A DNA stretch of 64,000 bases from Mariniblastus sp. (GTDB lineage: Bacteria; Planctomycetota; Planctomycetia; Pirellulales; Pirellulaceae). Location of the stretch: NCBI GenBank assembly GCA_022447555.1, contig JAKVBF010000004.1:150759-214758 (forward strand), in the 5' to 3' direction. The notes beneath the pieces were generated by a model, which did not search any database, had not been told where the DNA came from, and was given only the letters and a program-made list of their open reading frames with translations. Shown here one piece after another: positions 10,246 through 18,650 of this stretch. Both the position numbers and the translations under genes were made by a program. Each line of letters opens with the position of its first letter. The stretch's first letter is position 1.

Positions 10246-10773
10246 CTACTCAGATAACTTCGTTTCAAACGGAAAACGTTTTGTCTCAATCGTACTGGCG
10301 AATGTCGTTCTGGAACTTCCCGTTTTGACTTGAATCTGGTTAAGTTGATCCGAATTCAATTCAAAAAAAACTCGATTGTCAATCTTCCAGTTTCCCGGAT
10401 TTTGATCACCGGTGATTTCGAAATAAAGCCACGCTTGTTTTAGATCAACTTGCTCTCCGACCCAGCGTAGTTCACCCCCACGACCCTTATCGCTAACAAT
10501 TCGAAAACGATTGGCCACGTAGGCCTTACAAATGGCAGACAGCTCCGCCTCCTTATCTAGGTCAACCGATCGATTCTCCATTTTGGAAATTGCCTTTTCC
10601 AAATCGGCTGGCCACACACAGAGCCCCACTTCAAAGTTGCCTGTCTTGGGATTCCACTCCACTTCGGCAAAACTGACGTGGTAGGGATGACTTGCGGCAA
10701 GTGGTGAACTGAGAAAGGAGAGAACGCAAATCAGTGTTATCCCCAACCAATCTGTTCTTGAAAGGGAAATCAC
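10246..10773 (-). CDS. Secreted DUF6702-like protein
   Basis: A 175-residue exported protein starting at a GTG that overlaps the stop of the upstream peptidase gene by four bases, so the two are translationally coupled. A signal peptide covers about residues 9-27 (LGITLICVLSFLSSPLAAS). The mature protein starts with SHPYHVSFAEVEWNPKTG, resembling the DUF6702 family: a His-Pro start followed by a beta-sandwich that often sits beside M1-type peptidases. The rest is predicted beta-rich with no catalytic motif. It may be an accessory or partner of the adjacent secreted M1 peptidase; that is inference from the coupling. I recall the family only by pattern and could not search. Confidence 0.75.
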   Translation of the reverse strand: MISLSRTDWLGITLICVLSFLSSPLAASHPYHVSFAEVEWNPKTGNFEVGLCVWPADLEKAISKMENRSVDLDKEAELSAICKAYVANRFRIVSDKGRGGELRWVGEQVDLKQAWLYFEITGDQNPGNWKIDNRVFFELNSDQLNQIQVKTGSSRTTFASTIETKRFPFETKLSE

Positions 10774-13133
10774 TGTTCTCCTCCCTCACCGCCCGACGCT
10801 TCGGAGTCAGCAGCACGCTGTTCTCGCATTGGATTCGGCTTGTCACGAGAATCCTTGAACAATTGAAAGCGAGACTTCTCTATCTTAGGTGGATAAAAAT
10901 TATTCCCAAGGTCAACGTCAGCCGTTTCCAGACGTGGATCGAGAATGATTGAGGCAATCGGCTTTTCGAGAATGATTAATTTCGTGATCAACTCATTGTT
11001 TTTATTCCATATTTCAGCCGGGTAGGTCAGCACCTCCGAGGAACCATCTTCATAAAACAATTGCAAGATGATGGGCATAACCAGTCCGCCAACATTCTTA
11101 ATATCAATCAAATAAAAATGCTGTTTCGACTGAAGTAACGCTCGCTCCTCGTTTGACAGCGATTCAACAAACTTTTCATAAACCTCCCGATCCTTGGCGG
11201 TCACATCTAGGGGGTCGTACTCATTATAAAAATCTTTGAGCCCGGGAAACGCATCAACGTATTTCGCCAAAGGCTTATTGCGGTCGGAACTCAGTGTCTC
11301 CGGCTGACGCCCTCGCTCGGTCCGTCGCAAAGTCTTTTCGACATTAGGATCTGCCGTATCAATGTTAAGTCTGCGAACGCCCGCAATAGCTAAATCCACA
11401 TGGTCTGTTGAGTAGAACCAACCTCGCCAAAACCAATCCAAATCGACTCCCGAGGCATCCTCCATGGTTCGGAAGAAATCAGCGGGCATGGGCCGTTTAA
11501 ATTTCCAACGTCGAGCATATTCTTTAAACGCAAAATCGAACAATTCGCGCCCGAGAATGGTCTCCCGCAAGATATTCAGTGCGGTGGCAGGCTTGGCATA
11601 AGCATTTGCCCCAAACTGGAGCAATGACTCGGAGTTGGTCATGATCGGCACCTGATTTGTGCTGCCCATGAACCCAACGATATCCGCAGGCTCGCCCCTT
11701 CGTGAGGGATACCCCTCTTCCCACTCTTGCTCAGATAGGAACTGCAAGAACGTATTCAAACCTTCATCCATCCAAGTCCACTGTCGTTCGTCAGTGTTAA
11801 CAATCATGGGAAAATAATTGTGCCCCACTTCGTGGATGATCACGCTGATCAAGCCGTATTTAGTTCTGGCCGAATAGGTGCCATCTTTTTCTGGACGCGG
11901 CCCATTAAAACAGATCATTGGGTATTCCATACCCCCGACAGGACCGTTCACCGAAATGGCAACCGGATAGGGATAGTCAAATGTATACCTAGAATAAACA
12001 TTCAACGTGTGAACAATCGCATGAGTTGAATAACGACTCCACAATGGCTCACCTTCTTTGGGGTAAAACGACATCGCCATGACGGGCTTCTGGCCCACGT
12101 TATGTTGGACCGCGTCCCAAATAAACTTGCGGCTTGAGGCGAACGCAAAATCTCGCACTTGGTCGGCTTTGAACACCCAAGTTCGCTCCCCATTGGGAGT
12201 ACTCGTTTCATTGGCCAGAGCTTCTCCTGGAGTCACAATAAAAACCGGTTCTTTAGCGTTTTTTGCCTGTTCTAATCGCTGACGCTGCTGAACCGTCAAC
12301 ACTTGATCTGGATTCATCAGGACGCCGGTAGAAGCCACGACATGGTCACTCGGGACCGTAATACGGACGACATAATCACCCATCTCCAATGTGAATTCAC
12401 CTCGACCTAAAAACTGCTTGTGTTGCCAACCCGTAACGTCGGTATAAGCGCATAAGCGAGGGAACCACTGGGCCATCTCGTAGATGTAATTTCCATCCTC
12501 CGGGAAATACTCAAACCCACTTCGTCCTCGAATCAATCGGGCATTATTGATGCGGTAGTTCCAATCCACACCAAATTCAAATGTCCCACCGGGAGGCAAG
12601 GGATTGGGCAAATCCACTCGCATCATGGTTTTGACAATGGTGTATTCCAACGGTTGATTGGTTGAGGCATCGACACAACGAGTGATATCAATCCCCCCAT
12701 CAAAAACGCGACGAACCATCATTCCTTGAAGTTGCTTGAAGGACATTCGATCGATTCCCGAGGAGGTTGCAGCCAGCTGAGCCTCCGAATTGGGTCGACG
12801 AATGTTTGCGTCCAACTGCAACCACAAATAGCGCAGCGTATCACGACTGTTATTTCGATAGGTGATCACCTCTTTACCGAACAGCTTTTGATTTTCGTCA
12901 TCCAGACGAACGTCTATATCGTAATTAACTTGCTGTTGCCAATATTGTGGTCCGGGAGCCCCAGAACCGGTTCGAAAACCATTTGGTGTAGGCAGCAGTT
13001 CTTCTAGCTGCCGAAATTTATCCGCTTGGTCAAACTTTCCTCCGGATTGAGCATGGAGTACAAGCGGCGTTAGGGAAAATACCAGCACCCAACCAAACAG
13101 GTGCAGTCGGAGTAATTGCAGTTGAAGCAGCAT
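10770..13133 (-). CDS. Secreted M1 family zinc metallopeptidase
   Basis: This is a gluzincin of the M1 (aminopeptidase N-like) family. The zinc motif is intact: HEVGH followed 18 residues later by the third ligand in WMDEGLNTF. The exopeptidase-type sequence GGMEYPMICF, near the usual GAMEN position, lies just upstream. The chosen ATG (13133) gives 787 residues and begins with a signal peptide of about 28 residues ending LHAQ. The frame stays open to 13205, but that would bury the signal peptide behind 24 extra residues. The N-terminal half is the beta-sandwich domain; the C-terminal 150 residues are a beta-rich domain unlike the classical ERAP1-like helical tail. It probably cleaves peptides in the periplasm. 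It is coupled to the small secreted protein at 10246-10773. Confidence 0.9.
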   Translation of the reverse strand: MLLQLQLLRLHLFGWVLVFSLTPLVLHAQSGGKFDQADKFRQLEELLPTPNGFRTGSGAPGPQYWQQQVNYDIDVRLDDENQKLFGKEVITYRNNSRDTLRYLWLQLDANIRRPNSEAQLAATSSGIDRMSFKQLQGMMVRRVFDGGIDITRCVDASTNQPLEYTIVKTMMRVDLPNPLPPGGTFEFGVDWNYRINNARLIRGRSGFEYFPEDGNYIYEMAQWFPRLCAYTDVTGWQHKQFLGRGEFTLEMGDYVVRITVPSDHVVASTGVLMNPDQVLTVQQRQRLEQAKNAKEPVFIVTPGEALANETSTPNGERTWVFKADQVRDFAFASSRKFIWDAVQHNVGQKPVMAMSFYPKEGEPLWSRYSTHAIVHTLNVYSRYTFDYPYPVAISVNGPVGGMEYPMICFNGPRPEKDGTYSARTKYGLISVIIHEVGHNYFPMIVNTDERQWTWMDEGLNTFLQFLSEQEWEEGYPSRRGEPADIVGFMGSTNQVPIMTNSESLLQFGANAYAKPATALNILRETILGRELFDFAFKEYARRWKFKRPMPADFFRTMEDASGVDLDWFWRGWFYSTDHVDLAIAGVRRLNIDTADPNVEKTLRRTERGRQPETLSSDRNKPLAKYVDAFPGLKDFYNEYDPLDVTAKDREVYEKFVESLSNEERALLQSKQHFYLIDIKNVGGLVMPIILQLFYEDGSSEVLTYPAEIWNKNNELITKLIILEKPIASIILDPRLETADVDLGNNFYPPKIEKSRFQLFKDSRDKPNPMREQRAADSEASGGEGGEQ

Positions 13134-13318
13134 AGAAGTCTCGCACGGCAATGAGTTAAAGATTAGTAACAACCTCATTAGAATTTGGAGGGCGGCAGGA
13201 CTCAAGGCTCAAGGTTGTATTCCGTCAGACTTGGCGGAATACTTCCAAAAAAATAACGCCAGAAGCGTGAGCTATTCCCAGCCCCAATCACTCGTTCTGC
13301 CGCCACACCCGTCTTCCT

Positions 13319-13346
13319 AAAAAAAGCCCGGCATCACATGCCGGGC
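13319..13346 (-). terminator. Intrinsic terminator after the small basic protein gene
   Basis: A perfect 9-bp stem, GCCCGGCAT paired with ATGCCGGGC, has a three-base loop. On the minus strand it is followed by seven T (A run at 13319-13325). It lies about 40 bases past the stop of the gene at 13384-13566 and should end transcripts from folC and the small gene before the M1 peptidase gene. Confidence 0.88.
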
Positions 13347-13383
13347 TATTAAAATTTCGATCAGACGGTCGCAAAAAAAAGAC

Positions 13384-13566
13384 TTATTTTTCCAATTGCA
13401 AAGCCGTGATGATTTCGAGGGCACCAGGCGTCAATTGGCGCAACTTGTCAGCAATCACACTCTTTTCAGAAGCAGATGCCTTCGCGGCCTTTGCTTTCAG
13501 GAGGCCAATTTTTTTCTTTCGATGACGGCGACGCCTGAGCTCTCTACGTCGTTCACTACCTGGCAT
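13384..13566 (-). CDS. Small basic protein, DUF6800-like
   Basis: A 60-residue protein beginning MPGSERRRELRRRRHRKKK. The first 20 residues are extremely Arg/Lys-rich, followed by an Ala/Lys helix and a hydrophobic C-terminus (PGALEIITALQLEK). It resembles the short DUF6800-type proteins found across planctomycetes, whose function is unknown. The basic N-terminus could bind RNA or the ribosome; that is inference. The start is chosen because AAGGAT lies 6 bases upstream of the ATG. The frame extends to 13656, overlapping the folC stop, but the extra 30 residues have no SD and look non-coding. It follows folC on the same strand and has its own strong terminator, as expected for a highly expressed small gene. 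Confidence 0.8.
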   Translation of the reverse strand: MPGSERRRELRRRRHRKKKIGLLKAKAAKASASEKSVIADKLRQLTPGALEIITALQLEK

Positions 13567-13652
13567 GGAGTATCCTTTTTGATCGGTATGTAAATCTGGG
13601 GTCTGGTAATTATTCTTTGGAAGCGACAGTCTACGCCAAAACCCCAATTGGA

Positions 13653-15098
13653 TCAACGATCATTCGCAATTTGGAGGATAAGCGGCCGTAGTTCTGCCAC
13701 AAGAAAAACGGATCCGGTGATACAGGTAAAATCCTTTTCCCCCATGTTTTCCAAACACCACAGTCCTGCCGACCGAGAATCAGGCCTTGTCAGCCACTCC
13801 GTGTCGCCAGAATTGGGTATTTGTGTGGCGATTCTGGCTAGATCCTGGACCGGCATTCCACGGGGGTTGGACGTGAATTGAGTCAGGCAAATCTCATCAA
13901 ATATCGCCCCTAAGGGCAGCAACATACCCTCGACATCTTTTTCGCGACTGGCCGCAAAGACGAGCCTACGCCTACTGGCTTCCGAGAACTCTGGTATCTC
14001 CGAACACAATGTATCCGCCAACGCCGTTGCCGAGGCCACATTGTGAGCCATATCCACCACCACCGTCGGCTGCCTCATTAATACTTCAGTTCGCCCCTCT
14101 AAACGAGCTCTTCGCAAACCCATCCGCACGTTTTCCTGACTGATAGACCATCCATTGCCAATGAGAATATGCACGGCGGCAATGGCAAGCGACGCATTCT
14201 GTTGTTGATGACCACCCCAAGTCCCCACCTCGAGTTCATCGATCTCGTAAGCCTCGCCCCCAACTTTACCCCGAACTCCGAATCGATTTGAAACGCGGGC
14301 ATGATTTGATCTTGGGGAACCAAGTGAATCTTGGTTACCGGTGGTCTGAGAATCGCAGTAAAAATCTTGGTCCATTGAAAACAACGGAGCTGTATGGAGT
14401 TCGGCTGTTTCCGAAATGACAGGCACCACTTCCGGATGGGTTGCCCCCGAAACCACGGGAACCCCAGATTTGATAATACCGGCCTTTTCTTTGGCAATAC
14501 GATCAACCGTCTCCCCCAGCTGCTGGGTGTGGTCCAAACTGACATTCGTGATAACGCAAAGTTCTGGCTCGCAAATGTTGGTTGAGTCAAGTCGCCCCCC
14601 CATGCCAACTTCCAAGATCGCGACATCAACGTCTTCATTGGCAAAATGAAGCATAGCAGCCGCGGTGATCACCTCAAAGAAGGTCAATTTTGAAACCCCG
14701 GCATCGACAGATCGGTCATCCATATCATCGATCACAGGTGCCATTCGAATCAAGAGTTCCAAAAGTTGTTGATCACCAATGATTTCGCCATCAATGGCGA
14801 TTCGCTGATGAACCACCTCCAAATGAGGCGAGGTGTAGATACCCGTCTTCAATCCAGAGGCGGTCAAAATAGATCCCATGTAAGTGCATACAGAACCTTT
14901 GCCTTTGGTACCCGCCACGTGGATCACTGGATATTTCAGATGTGGTTCATCCAGCCTTCCGACCAATTCCAACATATTCGCAAGTTTGAAATCGGTTGCT
15001 TTGGGGGTGTTTTGACGTTCGTAGTTAATCCGTCCAAAAAGACGTTTCAATTGGTCATCTAAAAGCTGACTGTCAGTACGATTCATTGGAAGTCTCAT
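13653..15098 (-). CDS. folC: Bifunctional dihydrofolate/folylpolyglutamate synthase
   Basis: This 481-residue Mur-ligase-family enzyme adds glutamate to dihydropteroate or tetrahydrofolate using ATP. The P-loop appears as VAGTKGKGSVCTYM near residue 60. GIYTSPHLEVVHQRI, the Mur-type Mg-binding stretch EVGMGGRLDSTN, and ITNVSLDHTQQLGETVDRIAKEKAGI all match the family. The C-terminal ligase domain includes VVDMAHNVASA; the usual sequence is DGAHN, so Gly is replaced by Met while the D-x-AHN pattern is kept. Length is slightly long (typically 420-450), with an insert near residues 245-275. An alternative ATG is at 15086. It lies upstream of the small basic gene and may be co-transcribed with it. 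Confidence 0.93.
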   Translation of the reverse strand: MRLPMNRTDSQLLDDQLKRLFGRINYERQNTPKATDFKLANMLELVGRLDEPHLKYPVIHVAGTKGKGSVCTYMGSILTASGLKTGIYTSPHLEVVHQRIAIDGEIIGDQQLLELLIRMAPVIDDMDDRSVDAGVSKLTFFEVITAAAMLHFANEDVDVAILEVGMGGRLDSTNICEPELCVITNVSLDHTQQLGETVDRIAKEKAGIIKSGVPVVSGATHPEVVPVISETAELHTAPLFSMDQDFYCDSQTTGNQDSLGSPRSNHARVSNRFGVRGKVGGEAYEIDELEVGTWGGHQQQNASLAIAAVHILIGNGWSISQENVRMGLRRARLEGRTEVLMRQPTVVVDMAHNVASATALADTLCSEIPEFSEASRRRLVFAASREKDVEGMLLPLGAIFDEICLTQFTSNPRGMPVQDLARIATQIPNSGDTEWLTRPDSRSAGLWCLENMGEKDFTCITGSVFLVAELRPLILQIANDR

Positions 15099-15646
15099 TT
15101 GGAGCTAGAACTGACTCGCAAGGATTTAGTCGCAAACGAGTCGAGTTGCACCGGTTTGAACAAATAAGCTGATAATTCGGTGCGTATGTTCAGTCAATGG
15201 TCTTTCACGCTCAATACCCGAACCCAATTTAGGCAGGTTTATTAAATATGCCAGTATTTGACAAACCCTCAAGGCGAATTTGGCGTTACAGAAAGACCCC
15301 CTTCAGCTACCTTCAGTTAACATCTGCCAGAACGGCCCAAGTTACCGGCTGAAAACGCCGATTTCGAACCAATGAGTAACCGGGGCTGGTTGAACAGGTT
15401 TTAGGCCAAATCTATCATATTTCATTGTGGAAAACTGCACACCCGTAGGGATCGCGGGCTTCGTGGGTTGGATCTAAAATGGTATCGAACCGTGGGACTT
15501 AACGTGGCGTATAAACCTTATTGCCACAATAAGTTAGTTGCCTGCCCCAAAAAACATATCGCGGCCTTAGCCTGCAATTCACATGAATTCAAGATTTAAA
15601 CCGCAGACCAGTTTCGTACTGGATTGAGCACTGGAGATAGAGTTTT
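15099..15646 (+). other. Intergenic region between divergent folC and ABC-2 locus
   Basis: This 548-base stretch has no ORF with coding character. It must hold the promoters of both divergent genes. I see an isolated TTGACA near 15257 with no convincing -10 at the right distance, and an SD (GGAGA) about 10 bases before the ABC ATPase ATG. No repeat or RNA structure was recognised. Confidence 0.6.
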
Positions 15647-16606
15647 ATGTCAACCGACACACCCGTCAAAGATGACAAACCGCGCCGACTGGAACAGTCC
15701 AATCCAGATTACGATCCAAACATCGTTGTTGAGGCTCAAAACCTGACCAAGGTTTATCGCGATTTCTGGGGCCGTCAAAAGGTAAGAGCCCTCCAAGCGC
15801 TCGATCTGGAAATCAAAAAGGGGGAGATCTTTGGATTGCTCGGGCCCAACGGTTCGGGTAAGTCTACCACGATCAAACTCCTTTTGGGATTGCTTTTTCC
15901 AACCAGCGGTCGCGCGTTAGTTTTTGGTAAAGACGCCTCCGAGGTATCCAAGAACGAACGCATCGGTTATCTCCCCGAAGAATCTTATTTGTATAAGTTC
16001 CTGACCGCGGAAGAAACTCTCGATTTTTACGGACGTCTTTTTGACATGCCCGCCAAAGTTCGCAAAGAACGTGTCAATGCCCTGATAGAAAAAGTAGGAC
16101 TGACTTGGGCCAAGCGACGACAGCTGAAAGAATACTCGAAAGGTATGACTCGGCGAATCGGTTTGGCTCAGGCGTTGATCAACGACCCCGATTTAATTCT
16201 TTTAGACGAGCCCACGTCAGGTCTTGATCCTCTGGGAACTCGAGAAATGAAAGACATGATCATTGAGCTGCGCGATCAGGGTAAAACCGTCGTGATGTGC
16301 AGTCATCTACTGGCGGATGTCCAAGACGTATGCGATCGGATTGCCATCCTTTACCAAGGTGAGTTGAAAGAGCTGGGACGAGTTGACAGCCTCCTCAAAG
16401 TAAGTGACGAAACACAAGTTCTAGCAAAGGGTCTCACACCGGAAGCTTACGATGATATTCGCGCGGCGGTCGCAAAGCATGGAGGTGAAGTTCTGGGTAT
16501 CGACAACCCAAAATCAACGCTCGAGGATTTGTTCTTAGACATTGTTCGAGAAAGCCAGGCCAGACCGGGGCACCGAACATCCCGGGCAGATGGCTCCTCC
16601 GATTAA
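15647..16606 (+). CDS. ABC-2 type transporter ATP-binding protein
   Basis: A 319-residue ABC ATPase with Walker A (GPNGSGKST) near residues 66-74, signature [16 protein letters not shown] near 164-179, and Walker [14 protein letters not shown] near 185-197, followed by [10 protein letters not shown]. The first 35 residues are a charged extension. The C-terminal 80 residues form an accessory domain. An SD (GGAGATAG) precedes the ATG. The permease starts 55 bases downstream and the third gene overlaps the permease, so the three form one transporter unit. The substrate is unknown: ABC-2 systems of this type export lipids, polysaccharides or peptides, or act in gliding and envelope maintenance. 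Confidence 0.93.
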   Translation: MSTDTPVKDDKPRRLEQSNPDYDPNIVVEAQNLTKVYRDFWGRQKVRALQALDLEIKKGEIFGLLGPNGSGKSTTIKLLLGLLFPTSGRALVFGKDASEVSKNERIGYLPEESYLYKFLTAEETLDFYGRLFDMPAKVRKERVNALIEKVGLTWAKRRQLKEYSKGMTRRIGLAQALINDPDLILLDEPTSGLDPLGTREMKDMIIELRDQGKTVVMCSHLLADVQDVCDRIAILYQGELKELGRVDSLLKVSDETQVLAKGLTPEAYDDIRAAVAKHGGEVLGIDNPKSTLEDLFLDIVRESQARPGHRTSRADGSSD

Positions 16607-16661
16607 TTCTCGTATCAGGACAGACAAAGATTGAGCCGCCTCAAGGCATTAGGACGTATCC

Positions 16662-18650
16662 ATGGTTGTTGAAGAGTTTCCGAATTTTCTAGAATGGGTT
16701 GGACCCGGTCTGCTTTTGCTGCTGGGAATATCGGTTGCAGGTGCCATTTTAGGGATCTTCCTCGGGTATGTCGTCGCGTCGTTTAAACACGGGCCCTTCG
16801 AGGCATTTTATGTCGTGGCCAAAGTTATCTCGGAAGCCATTCCTGACGCGTTTGGCACCTCCCCACGTCGAATCCTCGCAATCGCCCGCCTTTCAATTAA
16901 AGAGGCCATGCGGCGACGTGTTATCCTCGTGACATTTGCCATTTTTGCTGGGGCCTTGCTCTTTGGCGGTTGGTTCATGAATGCCGGTTCCGACAATCCT
17001 GATCAGATCTATGTGAATTTTGTTTTATGGGGAACTCAATTACTGATTCTACTGATGGGCATGCTCATTAGTGCCTTCAGCCTACCTGAAGACATTAAAA
17101 ACAAAACCATTTATACGATCGTCACCAAACCCGTGCGGGCAACTGAAATTGTCATTGGCCGAATCTTTGGATTTGGAGCCCTGGCCACCGCGCTGCTCGC
17201 GTTAATGGCCCTCATCAGTTTTGCGTTTGTATGGCGAGGATTGTCGCATGATCACGAAATCGTAGATTCGCAAAAAGTTTCAGCGTTCTACGACATTGAC
17301 CCGGAAACGCGCCTTTCCAACCGAGGAAAAAGAGTCTCTCCCAATGCGATCAAGGCGGCAGAAACAACGTTCGAATCGGGGCACCGACATCGTGTAGAAC
17401 TGGTCGAGGACATTCGCAAGCCCGATGAAAAACAACCCGAAGACACCAGCAACATTGTAAGTCAAACCATAGGTCCAGATGGCCAAATCATATACCACCG
17501 TGTGATTGTCATTCCGACAGCGGGGCACACGCATCGTGTCACGATCAACGGAACAGGTGATGACGCGACTGTCGAGCTGGGACCCGCCACTGGATATTTC
17601 CGGGCACGGGTTCCCGTTTACTCCGATGGCATCCAATTCTTCGATCGACAAGGTGCCCCCAATAAACGCGGGATCGATGTGGGGAAGGAATGGGGCTATC
17701 GAGGATACGTCGATGGAGGAAGTCGGTTGGCGCCGAACTCGTTGTCGAAGGCCGATTTCATGTTTAGTGATTTTGACGCCAGCGTCCTTGGGGATGAAAC
17801 CATTTTACCTCTAGAGATGAGCCTCGGCGTTTTTCGAACCTACAAAGGCGACATCGAGAAACGGGTGATCGGTAGCATTCAATTTGAAAGTGTCCCGGAA
17901 GATCCGGCATCTCAAAATCGCTTTCAAAGTGATTCCATTGTGTTTGAAACCAACGAATTTCAGATCCAAACCCTGCCAATTTCGCGGAAACAGCCAGGGC
18001 GACTGATTGCTCCCGATGGAAGCACCATCGAGCAAGGAGTGTTTGATTTATTTGACGATTACGCAAAAAACAAGAAACTTAACTTGGTTCTGCGATGTGA
18101 AGATTACAACCAGTACATAGGTGTCGCGAGAGCGGATGTTTATTTCCGAGCCACCGATGACCTCTATTGGGCAAACTTCTTCAAGGGTTACCTTGGAATT
18201 TGGTGCCAAATGATGGTAGTGATCGCGATGGGAGTATCCTTCAGTACCTTCCTGAGTGCCCCCATCACGATGTTAGCAACCATCGTCACCATGATTGTTG
18301 GCTTCTTCACTCCGTTTATCCGCACCATGACTCAGGAAGATGTTGCGGGCGGTGGGCCGATCGAATCGCTTTTCCGACTTGTGACACAAAAAAATATGGA
18401 AGTAACCCTGGAAACTGGAATTGGAACTACTCTGATGGAGCAAAGTGACAACCTGTTAGTCGGTGGTTTGAGTACACTTACTTATCTCGCTCCCAACTTT
18501 GCACAAATGAACTTTGCCGACTTTCTAACTTACGGTTATTCAATCGACAGCCAACGCCTTCTGGTCGCCATTGCCCTCACATTGGCGTTTTGCTTCGGCC
18601 TCTCCATTCTCGGCTACTTTTGCCTGAAAACTAGAGAAATCGCGAAATGA
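16662..18650 (+). CDS. ABC-2 type permease with large extracytoplasmic domain
   Basis: A 662-residue membrane protein. Hydrophobic segments lie near residues 13-37, 84-104, 118-140 and 165-190. A hydrophilic region of about 300 residues (about 205-500) follows, then at least three more segments to the C-terminus. The stretch SIKEAMRRRVILVTFAIFAG before the second segment and SAFSLPEDIKNKTIYTIVTK after the third are typical of ABC-2 permeases. The large central region is probably outside the cytoplasm and beta-rich, with repeated HRHRV/HTHRV motifs. This is longer than usual permeases (250-450). It forms one unit with the upstream ATPase and the overlapping downstream gene (ATGA at 18647-18650). 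Confidence 0.87.
   Translation: MVVEEFPNFLEWVGPGLLLLLGISVAGAILGIFLGYVVASFKHGPFEAFYVVAKVISEAIPDAFGTSPRRILAIARLSIKEAMRRRVILVTFAIFAGALLFGGWFMNAGSDNPDQIYVNFVLWGTQLLILLMGMLISAFSLPEDIKNKTIYTIVTKPVRATEIVIGRIFGFGALATALLALMALISFAFVWRGLSHDHEIVDSQKVSAFYDIDPETRLSNRGKRVSPNAIKAAETTFESGHRHRVELVEDIRKPDEKQPEDTSNIVSQTIGPDGQIIYHRVIVIPTAGHTHRVTINGTGDDATVELGPATGYFRARVPVYSDGIQFFDRQGAPNKRGIDVGKEWGYRGYVDGGSRLAPNSLSKADFMFSDFDASVLGDETILPLEMSLGVFRTYKGDIEKRVIGSIQFESVPEDPASQNRFQSDSIVFETNEFQIQTLPISRKQPGRLIAPDGSTIEQGVFDLFDDYAKNKKLNLVLRCEDYNQYIGVARADVYFRATDDLYWANFFKGYLGIWCQMMVVIAMGVSFSTFLSAPITMLATIVTMIVGFFTPFIRTMTQEDVAGGGPIESLFRLVTQKNMEVTLETGIGTTLMEQSDNLLVGGLSTLTYLAPNFAQMNFADFLTYGYSIDSQRLLVAIALTLAFCFGLSILGYFCLKTREIAK

Noticed and set aside
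13567-13656. N-terminal extension of the small basic protein to overlap the folC stop
   Set aside because: No SD at the longer start, unlike the internal ATG with AAGGAT, and the added residues do not resemble the basic family.
14099-14644. Minus-strand ORF of 181 codons in another frame of folC
   Set aside because: Shadow of folC; no recognisable domain.
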